From positions 178,491,825-178,555,824 of the forward strand of contig NC_073696.1 in assembly GCF_029784165.1 (NCBI RefSeq): a DNA stretch of 64,000 nt, read 5' to 3'. Of this stretch, positions 12,475 through 25,822 are shown in pieces (the first letter of the stretch is position 1; every line of letters begins with the position of its first letter). Source of the stretch: Wyeomyia smithii (Eukaryota; Arthropoda; Insecta; Diptera; Culicidae). A program made the translations under genes and the position numbers. Under the pieces are notes generated by a model. That model saw nothing but the letters and a program-made list of their open reading frames with translations. It was not told the DNA's origin and did not search any database.

Positions 12475-13127
12475 TGGCAGAGCTGTATGCCACCACGGGT
12501 CGGTAATTGGCGATTACCGAAGGCCACGGAAGTGCTCACTGCTAGCAAGCAGTCCCGGACCATCAGCGGGAGCTAGCCTAGGTCGTGGCGAGATTCAGGC
12601 ACTGGGCCGCTGAATTCTCGCAAAAGCCACACTGGCCGGAAGCAGCTCCGACGGAGCGAGTAGTGCCGCTCCCACCACCCAAATGCACTATACCGCCCAT
12701 TGAAACTGATGCCAGTAATGTTCCCAATTACGGCAACTGGTCGCATCACTATAGGATAAGAGTCGGATTTCGTTTTCGTACCATGATTTTGGGCTGGCAC
12801 CTGCGCCGAGCTCCCTTAGTAATGTCGTGTGATAACGGCTTGAAACGGCGAGAGTACAACCGGTGCAGGGGTCTCCGTCCCGTAAAACCTGGCAGGCCTT
12901 CCAGTACGTTCCGAGTCCATTGCCTGGTGGGAACCCGGCAGGAGTAGGATCAGATGTCTTTTCCTGACTTGCGCCGGTCGGGGGTGTCATAGTTGCCCAT
13001 GAGGCGCTATGGCAGCCGCCCCTAGCCATGGCCTCACTGCTCCGGCATAGACTACCTTGGGACCATTTAGGCGACTACTCCATTATGGATAAGGATAGCG
13101 GCTGGTAGGGGGACCCAATAAACAAAA
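12475..13127 (+). other. R1 copy B 5' untranslated region
   Basis: GC-rich leader between the TA junction and ORF1. It has no open frame with a known motif. Its composition matches the R1 body and contrasts with the AT-rich surroundings. It probably holds the internal promoter. Confidence 0.7.
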
Positions 13128-14173
13128 ATGCAGCAAAACAAAACTCTGGAGATGGGGGCAGATGGGTTGGAAAACCCATTTGCGCGAGGTGGCATCCAGT
13201 GGTCTCCGCCTAGAAAAGTGGAGACGGATGCAGTGAAGGTCGCCTGCGAAGACGGTAAAGGCAGTACGCCTACCGGATCTACGCAAGACATCGCGGTGGC
13301 TGATCCACAGCTATTAAAGGCGGTCGGAAGACAGCGGGACACGCTACCAAGGGTAGTGGCCCTGTCTGAGCAGCTCGATGCTATAATCGAGTTTGCGAAA
13401 AGTCGCAGCAATACAACGAAGTACTTGAAGCAGGCCCTCTACATGCTTCGGTCCTCCGTCGATGCTGCGAAAAAGGAGCATGCCGAGCTCGAAATGAAAG
13501 CTGCGGCTGCGGAGAAAGAGGAGACGAAGGTGACCGAGCTGGCGACGAAGTCGGTCCAAACGGACGCCAGCACGTTTGCGGCGGTTTGCGCGGCAGGACC
13601 AGCTCCGTCGAGCTCCGCAAGGAAGCCAGAAACAAGGGCCCAGCCTATCGGGCATTGGCCCAAGAGGCGCTTGGAGATAGAGTGCAGGTTCGGGCACTCA
13701 CGTCGCAGGTAACCCTACAACTTAAATACCTGGACGAAGTCACCGAGGCATGCGAAGTCGTGGATGCCCTCAAGGAGCAGTGCGAAGTGGTTGTGGCACC
13801 AGAGGCAGTTCGACTGCGCAAAGGCCCAGTAGGAACCCAGACCGCCACTGTCAGGCTTCCGTCAGTAGACGCAAACCAGGCGCTAAAGGTAGCGAGGCTC
13901 AAAGTGGGCTGGTCAATGTGCCCACTCAGCATCTACCAGCCGCCGGAGGTCTGCTTTCGATGCTTCGAGCAAGGACACAAGTCCTTTAGCTGCAAGGGGC
14001 CTGACAGGAGCTCCCTATGCAGGCGGTGCGGTGCTGCAGGCCACAAAAGCAAAGACTGCGGAGAGCCCCCGAAGTGCTTGGCGTGCGCCGGGAAGCGTGA
14101 CGCAAAGCACATAATGGGAGGCCCGAGGTGCACGGCCGGTAAGCCGACTAGCAAGCCACGGGCGCGAGAGTGA
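13128..14173 (+). pseudogene. R1 copy B ORF1 (gag-like, CCHC zinc knuckles), frameshifted
   Basis: The ORF1 protein of R1 LINEs binds the element RNA in the ribonucleoprotein. The N-terminal part (13128 to about 13610) is acidic/Ala-rich with a coiled-coil-like stretch (AAKKEHAELEMKAAAAEKEE). The frame then shifts, and the rest (about 13586-14173) holds the conserved core (VQVRALTSQVTLQLKYLDEV). After it come zinc knuckles CFRCFEQGHKSFSC and CRRCGAAGHKSKDC, and a third CLACAGK...HIMGGPRC. The stop overlaps the start of ORF2 (GTGA). At roughly 340 codons it is shorter than usual for the clade, so some internal sequence may also be lost near 13600. Confidence 0.85.
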
Positions 14174-17100
14174 CACAGCTAAATTTGAACCACTGCTTCG
14201 CGGCTCAGCAACTGCTATACCAAGCAGTCACTGAGTCGTTGTCGGACATCGCCATAATCTCGGACCCCTACCGAATTCCTTCCTGAAACGGTAACTGGAT
14301 TTCGGACGGGTCCGGTATGGCGGCAATATGGACGACGAGCAGGTTCCCGGTTCAAGAGATAGTGTCAACTTCAAACGAAGGATACGCGGTTGCCAAGGTG
14401 AACGGAGTGTACTACTGCAGCTGCTATGCTCCGCCTCGTTGGTCTACCGAGCAGTTCGCAAGGATGATCGACCGAGCCACCGTGGAGCTGATCGGTCTAT
14501 CACCGTTGGTAGTGGCGGGCGACTTCAACGCATGGGCAACTGAGTGGGGAAGTCGACGCACAAACCAGAGAGGCCGGATCTTGTTGGAGGCTTTGGCGAA
14601 GCTCAACATAGATCTGGCCAACGTCGGCTTGAAGAGCACCATCAGTAGAAACGGCGCGGAGTCGATCATCGATGTGACATTCTGTAGTCCAGGATTGATC
14701 ACGAACTGGAGGGTAGACGATGGCTACACTCATAGCGACCACCTGGCGGTCTGTTATAGCGTAGACTGTAAAACGAGACCGCATGTGGCGAGTAGAATTA
14801 ACACTCCAGCTCCTCGCGGGTGGAGGATATCACACTTCAACGAAGAGGTATTTGCGGAAGCAATTAGACTAGAACACGAGGCGAGCAGAACTCGTAACCT
14901 GAGCGCTGATCAACTTGTTGCATTACTTTCGCGGGCGTGCGACGCCACTATGCCTAGGAACCGCCAGCCTAGGCATGGAAGGCCACCAGTCTACTGGTGG
15001 ACCGACGCGATAGCGGACCTCCGCAGAGCGTGCCTTCAAGCGAGAAGAAGGATTCAACGTGCGCGAACCGACGAAGAAAGGGAAGATCGTCGAGGGGCAT
15101 TCAGTTCCGCAAAAGCGGCGCTTAAGAGAGCAATAAAAGCTAGTAAACGTGCGTGCTTCGAAAGACTGTGCGCTAGTGCCAACACTAACCCGTGGGGTAA
15201 CGCCTATAGGATGGTGATGGCCAAGACTAAGGGTGCGATGGCGCCCGCAGAAAAATCACCAGCGATGCTTGAGCGGATCATAGAGGGACTCTTTCCACGC
15301 CACGAGCCAAATCCTTGGCCTCCGGCTGGCGAGTCACTTCACCGACGTTCCAGTATCTCAAACTCAGACCAGAGGTGGTCGGCCAACCTGCCGAACACCC
15401 AATATATGAGTGACGGCGTTAGCCGTGCCGAGGCAGAGGAGGCGGAAACGGTTACGAATGAGGAACTCATCGCGATCGCCAACTCCCTGAAGGTGAGCAA
15501 GGCACCGGGATTGGATGGGATTCCGAATCTGGCTGTGAAGAAGGCCATCAAAGAGGCCCCCAGACTATTCCGGGAAGTCATGCAGAAGTGCCTGGATGAC
15601 TGTACATTCCCAGAGAGATGGAAGCGACAGAAGCTGGTCTTATTGCCGAAGACAGGGAAACCACCTGGTGACCCGTCGGCATACAGACCGATATGTCTGC
15701 TCGATACGGCGGGTAAGGTGCTCGAGAAGGTTATTCTCAATAGACTGGTTAGGTACACCGAAAGTGCAAACGGTCTGTCGAGTAACCAGTTCGGCTTCCG
15801 AAAAGGCAAGTCTACGGTGGATGCTATTCTGTCCGTCACCAAAACAGCAGAGGTAGCACTCCAGCGTAAAAGATGGGGCATTCGCTATTGCGCAATCGTC
15901 ACGTTGGACGTGAAAAATGCGTTCAATAGTGTTAGCTGGGATTCCATAGCCCACTCGCTTCGGAAACTAGACATTCCGGTATCTTTGTACAGGATTCTGG
16001 GAAATTTTTTTCCAGAATCGTGTGCTAGTTTACAGCACAGACGAGGGTCAAAAATGTGTCCCAATTACCGCAGGGGTTCCACAAGGTTCCATCCTGGGCC
16101 CGGTACTGTGGAATATCATGTACGATGAAGTGCTGAAACTAAAGCTCCCCCAAGGGGTTGTGATCGTTGGGTTTGCGGACGACATCACACTTGAGGTCTA
16201 CGGCGAGTCGATCGAGGAGGTTGAGTTGACGGCTTCGCACTCTATAAGCGTCGTCGAGGACTGGATGCGCTCCAAAAAACTGGAGCTTGCGCATCATAAG
16301 ACGGAGATTTCAGTTGTCAATAACCGCAAGTCGAAGCAACAGGCGTTGATCAGTGTCGGGAATTGCACCATCGCCTCTAAGCGCTCCCTGAAGCTGCTGG
16401 GGGTGATGATCGATGACAAGCTCGCCTTCGGGAGCCATGTCGAATATGCCTGTAAGAGGGCTTCAATGGCTATTGCAGCATTATCTCGCATGATGTCCAA
16501 TAGCTCAGCAGTGTACGGCAGCAAGCGGAAACTTCTAGCTAGCGTGACTTCGTCCATACTGAGATACGGCGGGCCAGTGTGGTCCAAAGCACTAGGTACT
16601 AGTAAACATCGGGGTAAGTTGGAAAGTACCTACAGGCTCATGTGCCTGAGGGTTGCGAGCGCGTATCGAACTGTGTCATACGACGCAATCTGCGTCCTGT
16701 CCGGCATGATGCCTATCAGCATAGCCATTAAGGAGGACGTAGAATGCTTCGATCAACGTGACACAAGGGGCATACGAGGTACCAGAAGATCATTCTCGAT
16801 GATCAGATGGCAGCAGGAGTGGTCCAATTCCGTGAAGGGTAGATGGACGCATCGACTTATTCCGGATGTATCCGGATGGGTCGGGAGGCGCCATGGAGAA
16901 GTGAACTTCCATCTGACACAGATTCTGTCAGGCCATGGTTGCTTCAGGCAGTATCTACACAGATTCGGGCATGCGGGGTCCCCCATGTGTCCCGAGTGCG
17001 CGGAAGCGGAAGAGACTGCTGAGCATGTCTTCTTCGTGTGCCCTCGTTTTGTGCATGCGCGGAGCGACATGATGGTAGTGAGCGGGCCAGACACCACTCC

Positions 17101-17230
17101 GGACAACCTAGTTCGGAGGATGTGTAAAGACCCAAACATTTGGAGGGCGGTTTGTACAGCCGCCTCTCAAATAGTTTTAGAATTGCAAAACAGGCGACAG
17201 GTTGACCACCGACACGCCAGTGTTAGCTAA
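14170..17230 (+). pseudogene. R1 copy B ORF2 (endonuclease-reverse transcriptase), two lesions
   Basis: Nearly complete R1 ORF2. An APE-type endonuclease (about 14170-14770) shows LNHCFAAQQLLYQA, LVVAGDFNAWATEWGS, IDVTFCSPG and YTHSDHLAVCY. The reverse transcriptase (about 15430-16450) shows SKAPGLDGIPNLAVKKA, AYRPICLLDTAGKVLEKVI, SSNQFGFRKGKSTVDAIL, VTLDVKNAFNSVSWDSIA, ITAGVPQGSILGPVLWNI and GFADDITLEVYG. A C-terminal CCHC motif (MCPECAEAEETAEHVFFVCP) precedes the stop. Two breaks are visible: a TGA at 14284-14286 in the endonuclease, where CGA/GGA-like codons are expected, and a frameshift at a run of seven T at about 16006-16012 between RT motifs. It would translate from an ATGA-like overlap with ORF1, now GTGA. 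All catalytic motifs survive, so the copy is recent. Confidence 0.92.
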
Positions 17231-17598
<368 letters not shown>

Positions 17599-17749
17599 CC
17601 CCGAAGCAATACCTAGCGGTGGTCCCGGGGAGTATTATGGGCTGGAGACTGAAGGGGTTTTAGTGGGTCCGGTCACTGATTCAAACCAACCCCACACTCC
17701 CTGAGGTTGGTCACTTCAGGGGTTTGGATGCAAATTTACCCTTCACCTG
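17599..17749 (+). mobile_element. R1 tail-only copy D (last ~150 bp of 3' UTR)
   Basis: Starts CCCCGAAGCAATACCTAGCG and is identical, as far as I can read, to 17311-17461 of copy B. It is either an extremely 5'-truncated R1 insertion into (TA)n or a tandem duplication through the TA tract. Its tail again runs into poly(A) and (TA)n. Confidence 0.88.
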
Positions 17750-18103
<354 letters not shown>

Positions 18104-18235
18104 AAGTTTGATCCAGTCATCCCCACCAATTGTATTGACATCTGAACCAGAATCGATTAAAAAACAGGTTGGATTCGATGATCCCACTCGACAGTCGACT
18201 AATGTATCTGTCAGAGATATTGTGTTTATTTCCTA
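18104..18235 (-). pseudogene. Ty3/gypsy protease segment, displaced part of the 8590-10587 pol
   Basis: On the minus strand this reads TLVDCRVGSSNPTC then FLIDSGSDVNTIGGDDWIKL, an aspartic-protease active site (DSG) of Ty3/gypsy type. The frame runs straight on into the RT part at 10574 once the Jockey insertion is removed. A TAG precedes the segment at about 18236. Upstream gag sequence was not recognised. Confidence 0.85.
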
Positions 18236-18379
18236 GAAAAGTATCAGTATCAATAAAAATAGTCTTAGTAATTTAAGAGTACTGCGTTGTATTTCAATAC
18301 TGGCATTATAAATTATTTTGTTTAATATTTGTGTTATTTATAAAGGAAAACAAAAAGAAATCGATTCTAATACTCAATC

Positions 18380-19286
18380 TCTCGTAGATTTACCTTTTCA
18401 TCGTTCTCATCGCGCATCTGTTGTGACGGAGGCTTCCGCTCAACTTCCAAGTGGTATCCTTTTTCCGGCAAAAAGATGCTGAAAAGTATCGTACCTAGAC
18501 CTCATTGGCCCACCAAACCTGAGTGTAGACGAAGCAAAAATGGCTAGAATTTTTCGCCTACTGACAAGACCGCTGGGCTTAGACATCATTAGAGATAATA
18601 CCGCAACAGCCGTAGAGACCCCTTCTCAGGCATACTCGACGTGGCGTCCGAAGATGTGCTCGTCATCGACCATCACCCCCTGAAGTTTCAGAAGATTGCC
18701 TAAATTGACCCATCATATTCCATAACACCGGGCTAAGTTTATATCCTGGTAGGACCTCCATCTTATGATGCGCTTATTCCAGTTACTTTGAGTGCATCCA
18801 CTCCTCCACCAAGCGTATGGATATCGTTCGCATAGTTTATGTTTCAACACGTCATCATACATGACATTAGACATTTCAAAAAAACCGGGTTCAGGATGTA
18901 AACTTGCGGTACACCTTTGGCGATTGGTACGCTTATCTGACCCTCATGTGTGTTCTAAGCCAGCCTTCGAAGTAGTTTTCAAATCACATACAGTGGCACC
19001 GGGACTCTAAGACTCCGAAACGCGTAGAGTACCAGTGCCACTAACGCTACTGAATGCATGTTTCACGTCTAACAAGACGTACCTCCGCCGTGCCCGCTGT
19101 GGCTAGTAGACAGATTGGTCCATATGTCCCGGCCTTTGTGATCTCGATTAGTTTGTCATACGTAACTGTTACCGCCTTCCTTACCCCTGCGCGGCTGCCA
19201 GCACTTACTGTTTGTGGTAGCTCAACAACGGGATGCCAGGAACCACTGCGATGATTGATTTTTCTGTGTTCTAAACTATTATTCAA
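18380..19286 (-). pseudogene. Highly decayed R1-like reverse transcriptase relic
   Basis: On the minus strand the order is that of an R1-type RT: TYGPICLLATAGT near 19120, an LDVKHAF-like segment near 19050, VPIAKGVPQVYILNPVF near 18900 and a YANDI-like FADD remnant near 18830. Every segment is in a different frame, with stops between. It is much older than copies A and B. The left limit is uncertain. Confidence 0.6.
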
Positions 19287-19289
19287 TGG

Positions 19290-19720
19290 TAAAATTGTTC
19301 TGCAAGATTTGGTGCAGTGACATCGACTTCGTTATTAATGCACTTCTCCATTCATCATAAAAATAATTCTTGCTCATTTAATAAATGTTCGGTAACAGCT
19401 GTCATACTATGAAGCCCAGCAAAATTAGAATGACAATTTCTTGTATTTCAATTCCCGATCCCCTCAGTCCCTATTTAACGTTTTCGTATTCCTCGACCGT
19501 GAACATGAACCATCAACACACTGGGCGCATTTCACGTGCGAGTTGTCAAATCGTGCGAAGTCGTCAGCTCGGCCCAGCACGGATATCACGGTATATAATA
19601 CGCTGGACGTGCCGAGGACAAACTCTTTAATACCATCTACTTTCGAAGCACAGTAACACAGTACGGATTGTCGAATCTTCGCGGCTAATATCTCCGTCTA
19701 TTAACGTGTGAAGTACAGTG
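19290..19720. other. Unassigned stretch
   Basis: Mixed composition and no recognised motif. Two overlapping plus-strand frames at 19385-19656 have no known family features. Confidence 0.35.
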
Positions 19721-19724
19721 AACT

Positions 19725-20235
19725 CCGTCTGAATTACTGGACCAATTTGATCATTGTCTCCGCTGAGTACTCCTGTCAAATTGTCGGAATTTTCTGGATA
19801 GGATTGGAATCGGAAAAAAATTGTTTTGGGTGTGACTTTTAATCGCGTGGGTACAAATGATGAAATTTTGGGTAATACTAGTTTAGAGTGTTACGTTTTT
19901 GCGTACAAAATTTTATCGCTATCTGTCAAGTAGTTTCCGAGATACATTCAAAACAAGTGGAGCGGTTCGCGGTGATCGATATTTCGGTCAGTCGCACAGA
20001 TGGCCCGTTAAAGGCTTGGAATCCACCATTCCACCGTGTCCCACGTTGTGAAGATGTTCCGGGAGACGAAGACCATCGAGCGGCACGCTGGAAGCGGCCG
20101 AAAACCGAAAACGGAAGATAAGCCCCGGCCATTTGGATCCTGGAATCGTTCCAGTTAGATCGCCCGTCCGTTCCTCGTCGAAGCTATCCCAGTCGAGTTG
20201 TATGGCGAGCTTTGTGACCAGTTTTGTAAGCAAGT
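19725..20235 (+). pseudogene. Tc1-like transposon relic with helix-turn-helix fragment
   Basis: In the frame running through about 20020-20110 the sequence reads LGIHHSTVSHVVKMFRETKT then IERHAGSGRKPKTED. This is the paired-like DNA-binding region of a Tc1-type transposase (HSTVSRVVKRFRET..., followed by an RKPGSGRKP linker). The frame breaks soon after and no catalytic domain is present. ACAGTGAACTCCGTCTGAAT at about 19727 could be the left end of the element; a right end was not found. Confidence 0.55.
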
Positions 20236-20658
20236 GAACGACTAGCGGAAAACAGCGGTGCTTATTCCGTATCGGTCGTGGACAACAACTTCGCTAACTT
20301 CAGAATAACGGATACTATCACCGACAAACCGGCTATTCGATGAAATGTAAAGCGGTTCGTAAATCGTAAATCGTAAACGTTTTTTTTCCAAATTTGTAAA
20401 ACTATATTGAACAAAATGATGTAGGTTCAATTTAATGTATCAAACGAAAAAGGCCACGTGGTAATATTCTTCCTCGTCACGATTTCTTCCGCCTTGAGTG
20501 GTTCCTTAGACAACAAAAAGAGTACTTACAAGCCAAAGGAGTATCTCCTGCGGCATTTACAAATTATATGCAGGAGCTATAGTTTTGAGTGCCTTTGAGG
20601 TGGAGCGGCGATAATCTAACAATTATGAGAAGTGAACATTACTTCTATGTTAGGCTTT

Positions 20659-21683
20659 ATGTAGTATAGTATTGGCCGATATCATATCGATACTTGCGGT
20701 ATCGATACCTTGGGGCCTTTTTGATACTGAAGGGAAACTAAAAAATCGGAAAATATTGCTGATTGCTACAAATTGTCTAACGGAAAATCCTTGTAGATGT
20801 CCGCGGATACGATCCATCGCGTTAATGTCTTCTGCAAACAGTGCAGAAATTTGATTTGCGCTCTTTTTGTAAAAGACACCAACAGGATTGAATATACCCG
20901 TTTCTAAGGCGGTTTTTCATGCCTCTGGCGAGAAAAATTCTCCCGCATTTGATAATACTGTCTGTGCAGAGCAAAATCGGAAGCGCCGAGTTTTTGCAAA
21001 AAGGAAGATAATAAAGAATAAGAAGCCAGATTTTTCGTGCTGCCCTATATTTCAAATAAGGCCGCAGACGCGCTTATGCAATTGCACTGATTTGTGTGTG
21101 CGACATATTATTCTGTCCCACCGTGGTCTCATTAGGCAAAAACATCATATCAAGGCAAAGTTCCCAGTCTTCTTGATATGATGTTTTTGCATTAGGTCTA
21201 TTAACCGCAGGGGTACAAAATGTGCAGATTTGTCTTCAAAACGCAGATTTTTTGATTCAGTGCGCAGATTTTTATTGATTTGCAGATAATTATATTTTTT
21301 CCGTAGTTTCTGCAAATTTTTGTCAGAGTCTCTTTAGATTTGCGCAGACTTTCTCAACATCTGTGCAAGACTTTTGCCTCATCACTCACAAATCAAATCA
21401 ATCAATCACAAACTTTTTTTCAGACTTTAAACAGATTTTGTCGGTTTTTCGAGTAGTTGCATACATTTTTCAAAAACACCTGGCATCTCTAAATGTCCGT
21501 TTCAAAGATCAAGAAAAAATTGGAGCTTCTCATAGACCTGTTTCAAGTAGCAGGCAGAGTATCGATACAGCTGGTATCGATGCTCCGCCCTCGATATCAT
21601 TCTGATATCAGAACTGCCGAGGAAAAATTATCGATTTTCAAGTATCGATACTTTTACAAATTTTGGCCAATGCTAATGTAGTA
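20659..21683. mobile_element. Non-autonomous hAT element, 1,009 bp, with 8-bp duplication
   Basis: The element spans 20667-21675. The direct repeat ATGTAGTA flanks it at 20659-20666 and 21676-21683. The left end is TAGTATTGGCCGA and the reverse complement of the right end is TAGCATTGGCCAA, both fitting the hAT consensus. The subterminal regions are rich in TATCGATAC. It encodes no transposase. Inside are a perfect 19-base hairpin (21136-21190) and a cluster of GCAGATTT repeats (about 21218-21370). Confidence 0.82.
21136..21190. repeat. Perfect 19-bp inverted repeat (hairpin)
   Basis: GCAAAAACATCATATCAAG at 21136-21154 is the exact reverse complement of 21172-21190, with a 17-base spacer. It lies inside the hAT element. 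Confidence 0.95.
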
Positions 21684-24615
21684 TCATTGGTGGTTTTCAT
21701 ACGTATGAGCTGTGCTTATTCTAAATCATATTTTGAAGAGAGATATGTCAATTTTAGACTTTATGAATTGTGGTCCATTGATTCTGGGAAAATAAATTGC
21801 GTGTTATTTTGGTACTAAGTTTTTACCGCAAGCTTCAATACAGAAGAGGTAAAAAATATTAGGAAAAATCTATGCGTTTCCCAAATTTTATTACCCTATA
21901 TGTGGAAGCGAGACAGCTGTTTTGTGCCTTTTCTGGCAAGAAAAGGCAGTATTGTATGGGCTGCACCCAGAATTGTGCTTGATCTATTATTGTGGGGAGA
22001 CTGTACGCTGAATGAAAGTTACATTATTCAGGGTTGTTTGATAGCACTGATTTCGTACGACATCGATGTGATTTCTCATCAACAACTTTTTTCCTGTAGA
22101 CTAGAATATAAACATCGAGTTCGAGAATTCAGACAACAACGAAACCAGGTCAGAATTCAGTGTTGCTTCGCAGTCGGTTATGATTTATAAGCCGGGTTGA
22201 AACGTTCATTCGTCACCATCAATGTTTCATGGTTCAATGTTCACGGGTCGCTTGCAGCCATTATGTGATGAAATCTGTAATCCGGTGATTAGCCCACCAT
22301 AAAAGGAAATGAGAAATTTCAAATCGCTCTATCACAGGACTGCACGATTGCTTCAAAGTACGTATATTTATCATTGGTCTCTATGATTTTTCGTTGGGAA
22401 ATATTTTGCATCACTTGAGGCGTGCAAAATTTAGTTGCCTTACTGCTGAAAGCAAAGATTAGCGGTCGTTTCAGGTTTTTTCGTCAATAATGGATGGTTT
22501 CCACGAGGTTTCGTGTGACCTATAGACTTTTACGAGCAGCAGTTCCGAGTGCGTGTAGGCTCTAGCTAGACCATCGGGACGGCCCCAAAAGGATGGTATG
22601 ATGTGAAAATCAAATTCATCATCGTCTATTAGCTCACTGTACCACAGAGCCTGGCCACCGAATCATTTGGCAGGATTGATTGTTGCTGCGAGAGAGCTAC
22701 AAATAATGCTATTTTGTGACTGGGTTGTTTGGCAGCTTATGTTGATTTATTGAAAGCGCTTGTGTTGAGTCACTGGCCACGCCGGCAGTTTGCTTGGGCT
22801 CTGTTTCTATATTTCACCAAGCATCATTGTGTTATCGTCCCAATTGAATTGATACTTCAGATTCGTTTAGTAATCATGGTGGTACTGAACGGCTGTCGTA
22901 GATTGAAGTATTGGAATAGCAGTGAAAGGTTCTTTTTATTTTGGTTATTTTCGTCTTATCCCTACCAGCTGGCAGGTGACTGACTTCGAATACATTATGT
23001 GAATCATATGCAATCGTGAATTTACGTTCGTTTTGACAGAAACTGACATTTCTTTTGGAGGACTAAAATAAATTATCATTTATTGCCAAAATTTCTATTT
23101 TGTTTGTTAAACAAATGAAACGGATTGGGTGTACAAGAAATCAACGTAAAAATGTCTCTCAATCTCATTCATTAAAAAACGCAAACGTAGAACAGGATGC
23201 AATCACTGTTGGTCAGTAGCTTGTTTGAAAGATGCAATCAAGTTCGACTTAGGAATTATATTAGATTTCGAATTTACTTTTGATGAACATCATAATAACA
23301 TAATTAAATAAAGGTAAGTATAAATATTATGAATAATCTTTGGCATTGAATTTTAACAGAATATTAACAGATCAAACCATTCACCAGAAGAATAATGTCC
23401 AATTTGGTTGTGTTCAAAAGTACATCAACAACAAACAGAAAATATTTCTTGTTCCCAGCCAGACGAGCCACATTCACAATGGAAAACAAAAGGACTTTAC
23501 TTGAGTAGCAGTCGGTGGAGAACGAAATGTTCGAAAGCTAAGGGCCCTACGAAACTCTCATTCCATCCACTTCAAAGGTCGTTGATCTAGAGCACACTGC
23601 AGAATAAAATGGGCTCGTACAGCGCGAGTATGCCATTGCTAGGTCCACATTGAAAAATAAGCTTATAAAAACGCTATGTTAAATTAGTCAGTAAGTTATT
23701 CTTTTGAACAGGTGCATAAGGAATGCATGTTTTCTTTCATAATTGAAACCTTTACAAGCGAACACGACCACGACTACTCTAAAGCCGAGTAAATCCGAGT
23801 TGCATTACTTCTCAATTGACTAACAAACACCTTTTTCTTTACTCGCCGTACCACCACAACATGGAATTTGGATTTATGCCAGTAGTATTCAATTATAAAA
23901 TTTTTATTCATCCATCCATCCTTCCATCAGCATGAAATCCTACCAAGCTAGGCTATAATCCCGTTTGAAAGCTTTTCTTGTTTTTTCTCAGTTTTACTTC
24001 TCGGCCTGTCTGGTTTTTTCTTACCCTTACCAGGGCCGGTGAAGCTGGCAAGCAACAATAAACAGCATAATGAAAAAGTTTTCCTAAGGAATTTGGCTTT
24101 TTAGAAAAAATGCGTTTAGTGTCGGGAGTTTGTATATAATTCTGAAAAGTAGTGTAAGCCGGACTTGCAAATCCATACCTTGATTTTTTTTGCACTGCGG
24201 CCTGTTAATATGTTTGCAATGACTCGACGATTCGGTGCTTGCTGTCTGTGTTGTCGTGGTGTAATTCAATTTACCTGTTTCATGGGATAAAGCTGTACAG
24301 TTCGTAGTAAAACTGCGTTTTCCTGGTAGTGTAATGTGGGGTTCGAAATAGTAAGTTCAGTATGAAAAAAGTGGAAAGTTTATTGTTCTGCAGGTGCACT
24401 TTTTGTATGTTTTTCAGCAACTTCTAGGAACAAAATCATCACTTCCGACTGGTTTTGTTCAGGAAATAAAGTTTTTGAATGGATGGTAATTAAATCCGTA
24501 CGAAAATCATTTTTCAGGATTTAAACGCTAACCGTATATTTTACAGTAGTGAGAAATGCTTGTTTTAATTGGTCAATTTATTTTAAGCATTTTGCAAATT
24601 TTGAAATCAGATTTC
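21684..24615. other. Unassigned, AT-rich
   Basis: No exon, repeat family or RNA gene recognised. Frames such as 21900-22190 and 22729-22983 show no known motif and no clear coding character. Confidence 0.4.
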
Positions 24616-24619
24616 ACGT

Positions 24620-24955
24620 TATCAAAAACCGTGTAAATTCGGCGTACTGGTATTTTCGGCTTATTCTCAGCTTTTTCAGTCACATTTACCTGCACAAATA
24701 ATTTACCACCAAAAACAAATGCGACAGCATTCTTTAGTTTGATGGCTACAAGTTTTGATAGTTTTCTTCCAGGAAATACCATTATGAAACTGGTTTTGGC
24801 AAATTTAATAAATGCTCACTAATTTTATACAGCATTATGTTAGGTCGAAAAATTAGAAGCTATCGCATACGAAGAATAACCAAGGGACATAGGTTGGAAA
24901 CTTCGCTGGTATGTTGTTATTTTACTAGCGGTAATCGTAAATTTATTTGAAGACG
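24620..24955. repeat. Dispersed repeat, inverse copy of 60596-61050
   Basis: About 330 bases match 60596-61050 in reverse orientation. Shared landmarks are ACCAAGGGACATAGGTTGGA, CGAAAAATTAGAAGCTATCG and CGGCGTACTGGTA. This copy lacks the 165-base insertion found in the other. Confidence 0.8.
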
Positions 24956-25820
24956 GAAACTACAAGACATTCGAAAAATATTTCCGAAGAAGTCAGTTAC
25001 ATTCCACATTATATTACTGAACAATTGAAGAATAAAAACAGAATGGCAGTAACTTAACTGTGAATAGTTTTCGGCCTCAAGCACGTTGTATGGAATCATT
25101 AACACTCATACATTAACACAACGCAGAGTCGCCAGCGTATATTGTTAATATAATCATGCTGAAATAATATATTTGCTAGATATATTGGCAGCTCGGATTC
25201 ATCACAAAGCATTGGATCGCGTCGAAGGCTGATCAGCTATTCAATATTGGAGAAAAAATGTCAGTGAACAGTCGTTATAGGCATAATTGTTATTATCCAT
25301 CGAGCTGACTGTTTGCATAAGACAACTATGCGTTAATGACATATAGTGCTGAAGCAGTCGTGCATAGAGTGTTGCGGTTCTACATACACATATAAATATG
25401 AATGACCAATCAGACGTACGCCGAAAATAGAATCCATGTGGGCTGGAAATAAGATCTTTGCCCGCCAAACTTTCACGTGTTTGCATAATTATTTTTCATT
25501 TGAATACTTTTTGAACGTACGAAAAAGCACCAGGATGTTTAAAAAAGCTTAACAATCAAACAGAAAGCAACATTCAAGCAGCTTCATTGTTCTCGATAAA
25601 TAATACAAGAAAATGTTAATGACGGCCGCCTAGTAGGCCGCAAATGGATCTTTTACCCTAGTTAATCGAAACGAATCGGTTTAAAGAATGTCACTCATTT
25701 AACTCACCTACACCTTTCCGGAAACCAATAAGTAAAGTACAACAGCCTACAGGAAAGTTGAAAGATTGGTGGTGCTTTATTCCCTGTTGTAAGCTAATTA
25801 AATTCTAAGAACGTGTAAAG
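24956..25820. other. Unassigned, AT-rich
   Basis: Nothing recognised. Confidence 0.4.
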
Positions 25821-25822
25821 TA

